From assembly GCF_005780165.1 (NCBI RefSeq), contig NZ_VAUV01000009.1, positions 62,001 through 126,000 on the forward strand: DNA of 64,000 bases. Reading direction: 5' to 3'. Position 1 is the stretch's first letter, and every line of letters begins with the position of its first letter. The position numbers and the translations under genes are program-made. Origin of the DNA: Phragmitibacter flavus (GTDB lineage: Bacteria > Verrucomicrobiota > Verrucomicrobiia > Verrucomicrobiales > Verrucomicrobiaceae). The notes beneath the pieces were generated by a model. The model searched no databases. It had not been told where the DNA came from and was given only the letters and a program-made list of their open reading frames with translations. Shown here in pieces: positions 34,073 through 43,154 of the stretch.

Positions 34073-36430
34073 TTATTTTTGCTCGACCGTCACTTTGAAG
34101 ATCTTGCCGGTAAACGTGCTTGGCAGACCCGGTTGATAGTCGGGCGAAACGTTGGTTTCCGCATCAATCCCTACATCCGCGCCTTCATCGGCGGAGAAGG
34201 CGAAGGGTTGCGTTTTCGGGATCTGCGCCTCAGCGACTTTTTTGCCATTCACACTCAGAATCGATTTCCCGCCAGTGCCGGGCTTGGCGGCGTCCGGAAT
34301 GAACTCATAACCCAGAATGTGCTTGCCCGCTGCCAGGGGCTCGTCGCCGCCGATGTTGGTGCGCTCAATGGCAAACCAGTTGTATTCGTGACGCGGTTTG
34401 CCGTCCTTGAGATAGAGGGTCCATCCGCCGAAATAACCGGCCTGCGCGATGATCACTCCGTTTGCCTTGCCCTCGGGAATTTCAATTTCGGCTTCGATGG
34501 TGTGATGCCGGCCCTTCACGTTGATGAACGCGTTTTCCATCATCCCAATCATGCCGGGATAGACGGTGAGCGACTTGCGACCGCCGAGCAGATCAGGACG
34601 ACCAGCGATCTCGGGATCAAAGCGCTCGGAGCGACGATCGTCGATGGGCAGCACGTGGTTGCGTTCGGCTTCCTTGAGAAAGACTGCCTGGAGTTCCTTG
34701 AGCTTCGCGGGGTTTTCAGCGGCGAGGTTGTCGGCCTGACTGAAGTCGTCATCGACCTTGTAAAGCTCCCACACGTCGTCTTTCACCGACGGCAGCGGAA
34801 CCATGAGCCATGGGATCGAGTGCCGTGTGCAGGCGACCCAGCCCTCGTGATATATGCCACGATTGCCGAACATTTCGAAGTATTGCGTTGTGCGCTGGTC
34901 GGCGGCATTCGGCGCGTCGGCGGAGTAAAGCATCGAGATACCATCCATCGGGCGCTGCGCAATGCCGTTCACGGTTTTCGGTTGTGGAATCTTCGCCGCC
35001 TCCAACGCGGTCGGAGCGACATCAATGACATGATGAAACTGGCTGCGGAATTCGCCCTTGGCCTTGATGCCCTTCGGCCAGTGCATCACCATGCCATTGC
35101 GCGTGCCGCCGAAGTGCGAAGCCACCTGCTTGGTCCACTGGAATGGCGTATTGGTCGCCCAGGCCCAGCCGATGGCAAAGTGCGGGAAGGTGGTTGGCCC
35201 GCCCCAGGTGTCGATATGATCCATCATCTGCTCGGCTTTGCCGACGATCCCGTTGAGCGCCATCATTTCATTGTAAGTGCCTTCCGGGCCGCCCTCAGCG
35301 CTGGAACCGTTGTCGCCGACAATGTAGAAGAATAGCGTGTTGTCCAACTCACCAATTTTTTCGAGCTGCGCCACCAGTCGGCCCACCTGATCGTCGGTGT
35401 GCGCGGCAAAGCCAGCGAAGGTTTCCATCTGACGCTCGAAGAGTTTCTTTTGCTGCTCGCTCATGCCGTCCCATCCCGGGATTTCCTTGGGCCGCGCGGT
35501 CAACTTGGTGCTCGCCGGAATGACGCCCATCTTTTTCTGGCGCTCAAAAGTCTCCTCGCGCAGCTTGTCCCAACCGCCGTTGAACTGGCCTTTGTATTTT
35601 TCGATCCATTCCTTTGGCGCGTGGTGCGGGGCGTGTGTCGCGCCAGTGGCGAAATACATGTAGAACGGTTTGTCCGGCGTGAGCGTCTGTTGCGCGCTGA
35701 CCCATTGGATCGCCTTGTCCGTCATGTCGACAGTGAAGTGGTAGGTCGGCGATAGCACGGGTTCCGCGCGAGCCACGCCGTCGAAGATCGCGGGTGCCCA
35801 TTGGTTGGTCTCGCCACCGATGAATCCGTAAAACTTATCGAAACCCGAGCCGGTTGGCCAGCGATCAAAGGGACCCGAAACGGACACCTCCCACGGCGGC
35901 GTCTCGTGGTATTTGCCAAACGCGCCGGTGCTGTAGCCGTTTTGCCTGAGGATCTCGGCAAGCGTTGAAATCTCGCGGGGACGGATGCCGGTATTGCCGG
36001 GGAAACCCGTCGCCAGTTCCATGATCGCACCCGCGTTGTTGGCATGATGATTATGGCCCGTGAGCAGTGCCGTGCGGGTCGGACTGCACAGTGCGGTGGT
36101 GTGAAAGCGATTGTAGCGCAGTCCGCTGCTTGCAAGCTTCTCCAGCGTCGGCATCTTGATTGGCCCGCCAAACGCGCTACTGGCACCAAAGCCAATGTCA
36201 TCGATCAGCACGATGACCACGTTCGGTGCGTCCTTAGGAGCGGTCACCGCGAAGCGCGGCGGTGCCGTTGCATCGCGCGCATCGAGTGTGGCAATGCTGG
36301 CTGGCTGCGGCTCTGGAATCGGCAGAGAGGTGCGGTCGAGTGTGTCGGCTTCGGCATCAATGTTGGCTGAAAGCGTCAGGATTATCCCCAATGCGAGGCC
36401 GAGGAGGGCGAGAGGTGGTTTTGATTTCAT
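34073..36430 (-). CDS. Arylsulfatase with C-terminal beta domain
   Basis: 785 residues from ATG 36430 (in-frame ATG 36523 adds 31 residues without purpose). Signal peptide MKSKPPLALLGLALGIIL. The sulfatase core holds the calcium site 'VIVLIDDIGFG', the formylglycine motif CSPTR in 'TTALCSPTRTALLTGHNHHA', 'GKYHETPPWEV' and 'YIVGDNGSSAEGG'. The Cys must be oxidised by a formylglycine enzyme encoded elsewhere. The C-terminal 200 residues form a beta-rich segment ('WTLYLKDGKPRHEYNWFAIE'), common in long PF00884 sulfatases of this group. The target may be a sulfated glycan or aryl sulfate. It is transcribed after a two-component gene set on the same strand. Confidence 0.94.
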   Translation of the reverse strand: MKSKPPLALLGLALGIILTLSANIDAEADTLDRTSLPIPEPQPASIATLDARDATAPPRFAVTAPKDAPNVVIVLIDDIGFGASSAFGGPIKMPTLEKLASSGLRYNRFHTTALCSPTRTALLTGHNHHANNAGAIMELATGFPGNTGIRPREISTLAEILRQNGYSTGAFGKYHETPPWEVSVSGPFDRWPTGSGFDKFYGFIGGETNQWAPAIFDGVARAEPVLSPTYHFTVDMTDKAIQWVSAQQTLTPDKPFYMYFATGATHAPHHAPKEWIEKYKGQFNGGWDKLREETFERQKKMGVIPASTKLTARPKEIPGWDGMSEQQKKLFERQMETFAGFAAHTDDQVGRLVAQLEKIGELDNTLFFYIVGDNGSSAEGGPEGTYNEMMALNGIVGKAEQMMDHIDTWGGPTTFPHFAIGWAWATNTPFQWTKQVASHFGGTRNGMVMHWPKGIKAKGEFRSQFHHVIDVAPTALEAAKIPQPKTVNGIAQRPMDGISMLYSADAPNAADQRTTQYFEMFGNRGIYHEGWVACTRHSIPWLMVPLPSVKDDVWELYKVDDDFSQADNLAAENPAKLKELQAVFLKEAERNHVLPIDDRRSERFDPEIAGRPDLLGGRKSLTVYPGMIGMMENAFINVKGRHHTIEAEIEIPEGKANGVIIAQAGYFGGWTLYLKDGKPRHEYNWFAIERTNIGGDEPLAAGKHILGYEFIPDAAKPGTGGKSILSVNGKKVAEAQIPKTQPFAFSADEGADVGIDAETNVSPDYQPGLPSTFTGKIFKVTVEQK

Positions 36431-36601
36431 GGAGGATGATGGGAACCCAGATAGGATGCTCGAAAGCTCAGCTGGGATGGAAGCGAGCCAGGGGAATCCA
36501 GCGATTGAAAGACCGGTCGCCACCCTGAGTCATTCGCACTCTTTTGCCTATGGCCCCTTGGTGCCAAAACTTGCCATATTTTGGGCTATCCCGTAAATCG
36601 A

Positions 36602-36979
36602 TCAACCGATGTCACTGAGCGCCTCGCGAACCTGCTCGAGAAACATTTCATCCTCGAATGGCTTCAATAAAAAAGCCTTCGCTCCATTTTCCATGGCAGT
36701 CGCCTGCATGCCCGGCTGCTCGCGACCCGTCATGACGATCACTTGAGTGTCTGGCGCGATGCGACGCAGTTGAGTCTGCACCACAAGACCATTCTCCTCG
36801 CCCAGAAAAACGTCTAAAATCGCAAGCTTGATCTCATGTTCGTGAACATGTGCCAAAAACTCGGCAACATGTTGAAAACTCGAAGCCGCGAATCCACCCG
36901 ATTCCAGAAGATGAACGATCGAACGAAGCACCGAGGCATCGTCATCAAGAATACAAATCGAAGGGGGATTGATGAGCAT
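36602..36979 (-). CDS. Stand-alone response regulator receiver
   Basis: 125 residues, one receiver domain and nothing else. The acidic pocket is 'ILDDDAS', the phospho-acceptor Asp is in 'LAILDVFLGEENG', the Thr is in 'VIVMTGRE' and the Lys in 'FLLKPFED'. With no output domain it may shuttle phosphate or act by binding. It directly follows the FixJ-like gene (49 bases) and shares its orientation, so all three regulatory genes probably form one unit. Confidence 0.9.
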   Translation of the reverse strand: MLINPPSICILDDDASVLRSIVHLLESGGFAASSFQHVAEFLAHVHEHEIKLAILDVFLGEENGLVVQTQLRRIAPDTQVIVMTGREQPGMQATAMENGAKAFLLKPFEDEMFLEQVREALSDIG

Positions 36980-37028
36980 GGCGGCACCGATGATACGCCT
37001 GTGTGGTGTCAGTCGGCTTTAAGCCTTT

Positions 37029-37685
37029 TCAGGCTGATTCGCCATGGCCCCTTGGTGACAGCTCATAGAGCGGCTGCACCCCGGCCTGTTGCGCCAATCG
37101 GGTTAACTCTGCCATGGAACAAACCCCGAGCTTCTCCATCACACTGCTGCGATGCCGCTTCACCGTGCGGATGGCCACGCTCAATTGTTCGGCGATCTGC
37201 TTGTTCAACAGTCCGGCGATCAGTAGACGAAAAACCTCATATTCTTTGGCATTCAATTGCGCGACCCGCGCACGAGCTTCCGCCCTGAATCCCCGCTTTT
37301 GGCGGGTCGCTGCGGAATGCGCCAACGCCTGCTTCACCGCCTCCAGCAGCGCATGGTCATCAAATGGCTTGGGCAAAAAATCAACCGCCCCGTGTTTCAT
37401 GGCCTTGATGCCCATCGGAATGTCTCCATGACCAGTGATGAAAACGATCCTCTCGAACCGGCCTTCCGCAGCCAGCCGCTCCTGCAAGGCCAGCCCATTC
37501 AAACACGGCATGCACACATCCAGCACCAGACAGGCAGGCCCGGAATGAGGAGCAACCGCCAAAAAGTCCTCCGCACTAGGGAATTCTTCCGAATCAAAGT
37601 CCGCGCTCTCCAGCAGGTTGGCCAGACTCGAACGAACCGAGGCATCATCATCAACGATGAAGACTTTTGCGGCCTCTGGTTTCAT
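37029..37685 (-). CDS. FixJ-family response regulator
   Basis: 218 residues: N-terminal receiver ('VFIVDDDASVRSSL', Asp in 'CLVLDVCMPCLNG', 'VDFLPKPFDD') and C-terminal LuxR-type helix-turn-helix ('NAKEYEVFRLLIAGLLNKQI', 'IRTVKRHRSSVMEKLGV'). This is the NarL/FixJ class of transcription activators. Its ATG overlaps the histidine kinase stop (ATGA, 37682-37685), so kinase and regulator are coupled. Target genes are unknown; the adjacent sulfatase/DUF1254 island is a candidate by position. Confidence 0.93.
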   Translation of the reverse strand: MKPEAAKVFIVDDDASVRSSLANLLESADFDSEEFPSAEDFLAVAPHSGPACLVLDVCMPCLNGLALQERLAAEGRFERIVFITGHGDIPMGIKAMKHGAVDFLPKPFDDHALLEAVKQALAHSAATRQKRGFRAEARARVAQLNAKEYEVFRLLIAGLLNKQIAEQLSVAIRTVKRHRSSVMEKLGVCSMAELTRLAQQAGVQPLYELSPRGHGESA

Positions 37686-39520
37686 GACAAAACCTCCTCA
37701 CTCACCGGCAGATTGAATTGAAAACACGCACCCCCTCCCGGCGCGTTAAAACAAGTTAGCTCGCCTCCGTGCGCATTTACAATGCCGCGCGCAATTGCCA
37801 GTCCCATGCCCATGCCATCCCGCTTGGTCGAAAAAAATCGCTCGAAAATCTGCGTTGGATTCTCCACCGGCAATCCCGGCCCATGGTCCCGCACCCTCAC
37901 CATCAACCCCTCCTTCTCCACATGCGTAGAAATGACGACACGCCGATCCTCGAGAGGGGTTTCCTGCATCGCTTCGCACGCATTGATGATCAGATTTAGC
38001 AAGACCTGCTGGATCTGCACCGCGTCCGCATCCACCGTCGGCAGCACTTCATCCACCTCCCGATGAAGCACGCAATGCCGCGCCACCACATCCGCCGCCG
38101 CCAATCCAATCGTGCTGTGGATGATCTGCCCCATCGACACCGACAAACGCTCTTCCTCACCCTTGCGAACCATGCTGCGAATCCCTCGGATGATTTCTCC
38201 CGCCCGCATTCCATCCGCCGCCACCGCCGTGAAAAGCTCATCCATTTTCTGAAAACTCGCGCGCTCATTCGCAATGAAACGCCGACCCGCCGCCGCGTTG
38301 TTGACGATGCCAGTAAGTGGCTGGTTGAGCTCATGCGCCAGCGATGCCGCCATCTCCCCCATCAGAGCGACCCGACTCAGGTGGGTCAACTCTGCCTGTT
38401 GATGACGCGCCGCATCCTCCGCCTTCTTTTGTTTCGTCACATCCATCGACACCCCCAAAAGCCGCGTGACCGCCCCCCTTTCATCCAGTGCACACCGCCC
38501 CCGGGCCACCAGCCATTTCAACGTCCCATCCGCCATCCACAGACGATATTCCACCCGATAAGATCCTCCACGTTTCACCGCCTGGCGGATTGCCAGATCG
38601 CGCAACACCCGATCCTCAGGATGCACCCGCTCCGCGAAGCTCTCAAAGCTGATGCGCTCATCCTTTTCAAATCCCAGCAACTGCCGCCCCTCCGCCGTCA
38701 TCCAGATCGAATCATCGGCCAGATTCCAATCCCACATCGCCAATCCGGCACTTTCCGCCGCGAGACCCATTCGCTCCTCACTTTCCCGCACCGCCCGCGC
38801 CAGCGATGCTGATCGGATCACATCAAAGCTCAATTCAAATCCCATCGCCGCAACGATCGCCATGAACGGGATACTGATAAAAAAAGGGAAGTTGATCACC
38901 CCCGCATTGATCAGAACGGAAGCCCCCTGGGCCATGATGACGAAAAACACCATGCCGCCACCGACCACCACCGCGCGCCGCCGTCCCTCTAAAGTCCCCT
39001 TTCTCCACAACCTCAAAGAGGCATCCACCACAAAAACCAGCATCAACAGTGAACTCAAATAAGGAAGCACCAGCCACGGACTGGGCTTCCCCATCGGCAT
39101 CGACACCATCTCGCCAAGAAACTCAAATTGTCGCAGGCCGGTGATTTCACTAAATGCCAGATTGGGTTGCAGAAAGAAATTGGGAATCAAACAAAGCAGT
39201 CGAAGCACCGCAGCCACCACCCCCAACCACAATCGCGCCGTTCCAAAGTAGAGATGAACAAACCCCACAATCGCCGTCACCAAAAACACCACCGGCACAT
39301 GCCCCAACCGAATTGCCCGCGACGACTCCTCCATGGTCGTTGCCCTCATGATGGACAACTCCGCCGCCGCCATCCACGCCACCGAAAAACCCGCCAGCGC
39401 GAAAAACAGATTCACCATCGATCCCGCCCCCCGCTGTCGAAGACCGATCACCAGATGCGGCAACGCCATCGTGAGACACGACGCCGCCACCATCGACCAA
39501 ATGACTGTAGTCCAACTCAC
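37682..39520 (-). CDS. Membrane PAS-sensor histidine kinase, FixL-like
   Basis: 612 residues. About seven N-terminal membrane helices, a PAS/PAC domain ('AGLAMWDWNLADDSIWMTAE', 'LKWLVARGRCALDERG'), then the kinase: H-box 'GEMAASLAHELNQPLTGIVN', N-box 'LNLIINACEAM', G boxes 'VRDHGPGLPVENPTQIFERF' and 'GMGMGLAIARGIVNAHGGEL'. The H-box is the FixL/DctB style. The helical sensor region is unlike a haem PAS, so oxygen sensing should not be assumed from the FixL likeness. Confidence 0.93.
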   Translation of the reverse strand: MSWTTVIWSMVAASCLTMALPHLVIGLRQRGAGSMVNLFFALAGFSVAWMAAAELSIMRATTMEESSRAIRLGHVPVVFLVTAIVGFVHLYFGTARLWLGVVAAVLRLLCLIPNFFLQPNLAFSEITGLRQFEFLGEMVSMPMGKPSPWLVLPYLSSLLMLVFVVDASLRLWRKGTLEGRRRAVVVGGGMVFFVIMAQGASVLINAGVINFPFFISIPFMAIVAAMGFELSFDVIRSASLARAVRESEERMGLAAESAGLAMWDWNLADDSIWMTAEGRQLLGFEKDERISFESFAERVHPEDRVLRDLAIRQAVKRGGSYRVEYRLWMADGTLKWLVARGRCALDERGAVTRLLGVSMDVTKQKKAEDAARHQQAELTHLSRVALMGEMAASLAHELNQPLTGIVNNAAAGRRFIANERASFQKMDELFTAVAADGMRAGEIIRGIRSMVRKGEEERLSVSMGQIIHSTIGLAAADVVARHCVLHREVDEVLPTVDADAVQIQQVLLNLIINACEAMQETPLEDRRVVISTHVEKEGLMVRVRDHGPGLPVENPTQIFERFFSTKRDGMGMGLAIARGIVNAHGGELTCFNAPGGGACFQFNLPVSEEVLS

Positions 39521-39731
39521 CGTGGAAAAATAAAGATAAGAAAATCATATTGCCGCACTGCTTCGACGCAAACTCCAATTCCAGTGATTAGAACATAATT
39601 TACTCGATGCATTAGCGCCTCTAATTACGCTTACTTCGAAGCCCTCGAAGGACCCCTGAAAGCTAAGAACTTCATGTGATCAGGCAAACGTAGAAATGAA
39701 TCTGTTTCTGCGCATTGCCTTACGCAAAGGA

Positions 39732-39914
39732 TTAAAGCGTCAACCCCGCGCGCTGCGGTGCCGGTCGCAAGTTCACGATTGCGCCGCGCGGTTGGCCCTG
39801 CAAGCGTCGGGAATTGTCGATGCCAGTGTATTGGTTGAGGGTATTGGTGGTGTATTCGGCTCCGCCGGATTCATTGCCAATGTAGCCGTGTATGGTGCCG
39901 ATCCGGTGCCGATG
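39732..39914 (-). pseudogene. Possible remnant of an RHS/YD-repeat protein
   Basis: In the 448-base gap between the kinase start and the PBP1A stop, one minus-strand frame is open for about 60 codons with no start codon. It contains 'GYIGNESGGAEYTTNTLNQY' followed by 'TGID', which resembles the inter-repeat phrases of RHS proteins ('LNQYT'), then a stop. Upstream in the same frame is a TGA. This reads like the 3' scrap of an old RHS-type gene. The rest of the gap shows nothing I can name. Confidence 0.35.
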
Positions 39915-39968
39915 TCATCAGAGGCGTATTCACGAAGTCTAAATTCTCTCCGAGTCATCGCCATCTAC

Positions 39969-42131
39969 CTACCGAAACCAACGAAAAATCCGCCCCAACA
40001 CTCCTTCGCGTTCGCTTCTTGGTCGTTCGGCCACAGGAACGGCCCCGCCATGCAAATCGCAGAATCCTTGGGGCACCATTTCATAGGGCAACTCATCGGT
40101 GTAAGCATGACCATGGGCTTGGCATCCGGCGGTCGCGAGTCTTCCACTAATCCGGCATAGGTTCACTTGGGCTTCCACCGGCTCGGCTTCGGCCACTTGG
40201 GGTTTGTAGTTCAACTCCAATGCCTTGTTCATCACCTCGCACCAGACGGGCAAGGATAACCGCGCTCCATAACCTCCTGCCATGATGGTTTTCGGTGAAT
40301 CGAAGCCGACCCATACGCCACAAGTCACTTCACCGGTATAACCTACAAACCAAGCATCGTTGTAGTCATTGGTGGTGCCCGTCTTCCCACCTGCGCGGGC
40401 TTTGAATCCATACTGCGATCTCGCTGCGGCACCGGTTCCTTCATCCATGATGCGTTCCATGATGGTTCGAGTTACTTTGGCCACGCCGGGCGGCAACACT
40501 TCGGTCTCCAACACTGGCGTTGAGTAAACGGCTTCTCCGGCACTGTCATTGATGCGCTTGATCAAAAAGGGACGACGTCTCACGCCATGATTTGGATAGA
40601 TCGACATCGCACTCGTCAACGCCCGCAAGTTCGATCCCATGTTACCAATGTAGATCTGCGGCGTCCTTACTTGTGGCTCACCTAATCCGGCCTGTCTCAA
40701 CACATCAATGACGCCATCCAATCCTGCATGGTTCCCCACCCGCACCGACATCGCATTGCGACTGCGCACCAATCCTGTCGCGACCGTCTGCCAGCCCATG
40801 AATTTGCCATCGGCGTTGCCCGGACTCCAGTTCGTGTCTGAATCCCGCAACTCACCCGGACGCATGGGTGCATCCTCCACGAGCGTCCCCGGAAGCAAGC
40901 CATGCAGAAATCCGGCAGAATACACAAAGGGTTTGATGGTCGATCCAATCGCACGCGTGCTTTGCATCGCACGATCGAAGCGGCTCTGCGTAAAGTCTCT
41001 GCCCCCCACCACCGCCAGAATCCCGCCCGTGTGGTTGTCAATCGCCAGCAAGGCCCCCTGCAGATACGGTGTGCTTGAAGGCTCCTCGCCGTTCCATTGA
41101 GCATCAAATGTCGCTTTGCTGGCGTGCTTGAACCCGCCCTCGGCTTCAATCGATTTCAAATGCGTCTCCAATCCATCGGTTGCCGCCTTCTGAAGATCGA
41201 GATCCAAAGTCGTGTAGATCTCCAACCCACCATCTTCAATGTCCTGCTCTCCCAACACCTGATCCAAGTCCCGGCGCACGGCCTCCATCATGTAGTTGTC
41301 CTGCGTGCGCAAAACCGGCTGGGCCGCCGGCACCATGTCCTCCTGCTTCGCAGCAGCCGCTTCGGCCGCCGTCAGGTATTTTCGCTCCACCATCCTTGCC
41401 AACACGGTGTCCCGTTCCTTCAATGCACCCTTCCAGTTTCTGAATGGCGAAAAGCGGTTGGGACTGCGAATGATCCCCGCCAGCATGGCCCCCTCACCCA
41501 CCGACAAGGCACTCGCCGGTTTCGCAAAATAAGCGCGACTCGCCCGTTCGATCCCATACATCCCCGTGCCGAAGAAGATCCGGTTTACATACAACTCCAT
41601 GATCTCGTCCTTCGATTTCGCCCGCTCGATGCGGTCGGCGAGCATCGCCTCCACGAGCTTGCGATGCGCCGTCTTCGCGCTCATGTCCTCAAAACTGTTC
41701 CTCGCCAGCTGCATGGTGATCGTGCTCGCCCCCTGCACAAATGCCCGTGCCTTGACATCGCGGTAAATCGCCCGCGCCACCCCGATGTAATCCACCCCAC
41801 TGTGCTCATAGAATCGCGAATCCTCCCGCGCCAGCAAAGCCTTGGTAAAATTCGGCGACACCTGCGCCAGCGGCACCACCACCCGGTTCTCCCCATGCAG
41901 CTTCCCGATTTCCCTGCCTTTCACGTCGTAGACCACCGACCTCTCGCGCATCTCGCCCAATTTCGACAGATCATACTTCGCCGCGATCCGACCATAAAAC
42001 ACCAGCATCGACGCCGCTCCGGCCATCATCAACAACAGCGCCAGCAGCACCAGTTGCAGAAAAATGCGTCGCGCCCGTCTTTTCGGACGCACGTTGGAGG
42101 AGGGGGCGGGTGGCACAAATTCGTCAGACAT
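39969..42131 (-). CDS. mrcA: Penicillin-binding protein 1A, bifunctional peptidoglycan synthase
   Basis: 720 residues from ATG 42131 (upstream in-frame ATG 42227 gives a poor N-terminus). One N-terminal membrane anchor ('FLQLVLLALLLMMAGAASML'). Glycosyltransferase family 51 motifs: 'LAREDSRFYEHSGVDYIGVA' and 'GASTITMQLARN'. Transpeptidase motifs: active Ser in 'GSTIKPFVY' (SxxK), SRN in 'LVRSRNAMSVRVG', and KTGTTNDYNDAWF. A short C-terminal tail with 'CRISGRLATAGC' follows, ending near 'EGVLGRIFRWFR'. It makes glycan strands and cross-links them. Divergent from nadC. Confidence 0.95.
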   Translation of the reverse strand: MSDEFVPPAPSSNVRPKRRARRIFLQLVLLALLLMMAGAASMLVFYGRIAAKYDLSKLGEMRERSVVYDVKGREIGKLHGENRVVVPLAQVSPNFTKALLAREDSRFYEHSGVDYIGVARAIYRDVKARAFVQGASTITMQLARNSFEDMSAKTAHRKLVEAMLADRIERAKSKDEIMELYVNRIFFGTGMYGIERASRAYFAKPASALSVGEGAMLAGIIRSPNRFSPFRNWKGALKERDTVLARMVERKYLTAAEAAAAKQEDMVPAAQPVLRTQDNYMMEAVRRDLDQVLGEQDIEDGGLEIYTTLDLDLQKAATDGLETHLKSIEAEGGFKHASKATFDAQWNGEEPSSTPYLQGALLAIDNHTGGILAVVGGRDFTQSRFDRAMQSTRAIGSTIKPFVYSAGFLHGLLPGTLVEDAPMRPGELRDSDTNWSPGNADGKFMGWQTVATGLVRSRNAMSVRVGNHAGLDGVIDVLRQAGLGEPQVRTPQIYIGNMGSNLRALTSAMSIYPNHGVRRRPFLIKRINDSAGEAVYSTPVLETEVLPPGVAKVTRTIMERIMDEGTGAAARSQYGFKARAGGKTGTTNDYNDAWFVGYTGEVTCGVWVGFDSPKTIMAGGYGARLSLPVWCEVMNKALELNYKPQVAEAEPVEAQVNLCRISGRLATAGCQAHGHAYTDELPYEMVPQGFCDLHGGAVPVAERPRSEREGVLGRIFRWFR

Positions 42132-42202
42132 GATTGCTTTATTTTCTTCCTCCACCTTAACATGACCCGCTTCCACATGCGCGAAGTTGTGATGAAATCT
42201 CC

Positions 42203-43105
42203 ATGAAAAATTCGCGAACCACGCCATCGTCCATCCCTACCATCATGTCTTCCGCCGCCCCGCTTCCCGAGTCCGTCATTGCCCTGGTTCGCGCTGCATT
42301 GGAGGAAGACATAGGAATGGGAGATCTCACGTGTCAGTATTTTGTGCCGGAAGATGCCACCACCAAGGCCCGCATCTTTGCCAAGGAATCGGGCGTCGCC
42401 GCCGGAGTGGATGTCGCCGCTGCGGTGTTCGAGTTGCTCGATGAAACCCTGTCAGTCCACATCGAAAAACACGACGGCATCCCCTTCGAACCGGGCGACA
42501 CCATCCTGCAAATCGCCGGTCGCACCACCAGCATCCTCACCGGCGAGCGCACCGCCCTTAACTTCCTCCAACGCCTCTGCGCCATCGCCACCAAAACCCG
42601 CGACTACGTCGAAGCCGTCAAAAACACCCCCACCAAAATCCTCGACACCCGCAAAACCACCCCTGGCTGGCGCTGGCTTGAAAAACACGCCGTCACCTGC
42701 GGCGGCGGCACCAATCACCGCATGGGTTTGTATGACATGGTGATGGTCAAAGACAACCATCTGCTCGCCGAAGACCAGCAGGACGACCTGCAAGCCGCCA
42801 TCGACCAGGTCAAAGAAAATCATCCCAGCGTCCGCATCGAACTCGAAGCCGACACCATTGAACAAGTCGGACGCTTCCTCACCCTGCGCGGCGTTGATGT
42901 CATCCTGCTCGATAACATGACTGACATCGAAATGCGCCACGCCGTCACCCTCAACCGTGGTCGTGTCCAGCTCGAAGCCAGCGGCGGCATCACCATTGAA
43001 CGTCTCCCCGTCATTGCCTCGACCGGCGTCGATTTCATCTCCGTCGGTGCTCTCACCCACGCCATCAAGTCCCTCGACCTGTCCCTCGAGTTGCTCGAAA
43101 ACTGA
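42203..43105 (+). CDS. nadC: Nicotinate-nucleotide pyrophosphorylase (quinolinate phosphoribosyltransferase)
   Basis: Makes nicotinate mononucleotide from quinolinate and PRPP in NAD synthesis. 300 residues from ATG 42203; an ATG at 42245 (286 residues) is closer to the family start. Family signatures: '[19 protein letters not shown]', '[19 protein letters not shown]', '[19 protein letters not shown]', '[20 protein letters not shown]' and '[20 protein letters not shown]'. All substrate-binding Arg/Lys/His are in place. nadA and nadB are not in the window. It is followed by a TTTATCC box and asnS. Confidence 0.96.
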   Translation: MKNSRTTPSSIPTIMSSAAPLPESVIALVRAALEEDIGMGDLTCQYFVPEDATTKARIFAKESGVAAGVDVAAAVFELLDETLSVHIEKHDGIPFEPGDTILQIAGRTTSILTGERTALNFLQRLCAIATKTRDYVEAVKNTPTKILDTRKTTPGWRWLEKHAVTCGGGTNHRMGLYDMVMVKDNHLLAEDQQDDLQAAIDQVKENHPSVRIELEADTIEQVGRFLTLRGVDVILLDNMTDIEMRHAVTLNRGRVQLEASGGITIERLPVIASTGVDFISVGALTHAIKSLDLSLELLEN

Positions 43106-43123
43106 ATCGCATTCCCCTTTTAG

Positions 43124-43151
43124 CCTTTCGCCTTTATCCTTTATCCTTTCT
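43124..43151 (+). repeat. TTTATCC box, copy 2
   Basis: Identical over 28 bases to 2884-2911. It ends 3 bases before the asnS start codon, so in both copies the element occupies the place of the ribosome-binding site. Confidence 0.75.
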
Positions 43152-43154
43152 GAG

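Noticed and set aside
33944-35335. 463-residue plus-strand open frame opposite the sulfatase and DUF1254 genes
   Set aside because: Covers the motif-bearing minus-strand coding DNA; the translation has no recognisable domain or start signal.
39696-40160. 154-residue plus-strand open frame in the gap after the kinase
   Set aside because: Overlaps the PBP1A 3' end on the other strand and shows no domain. The RHS-like scrap on the minus strand explains the gap better.
41097-42206. 369-residue plus-strand open frame opposite pbp1A
   Set aside because: Antisense shadow of a gene with complete PBP1A motifs; His/Arg/Pro-rich composition.
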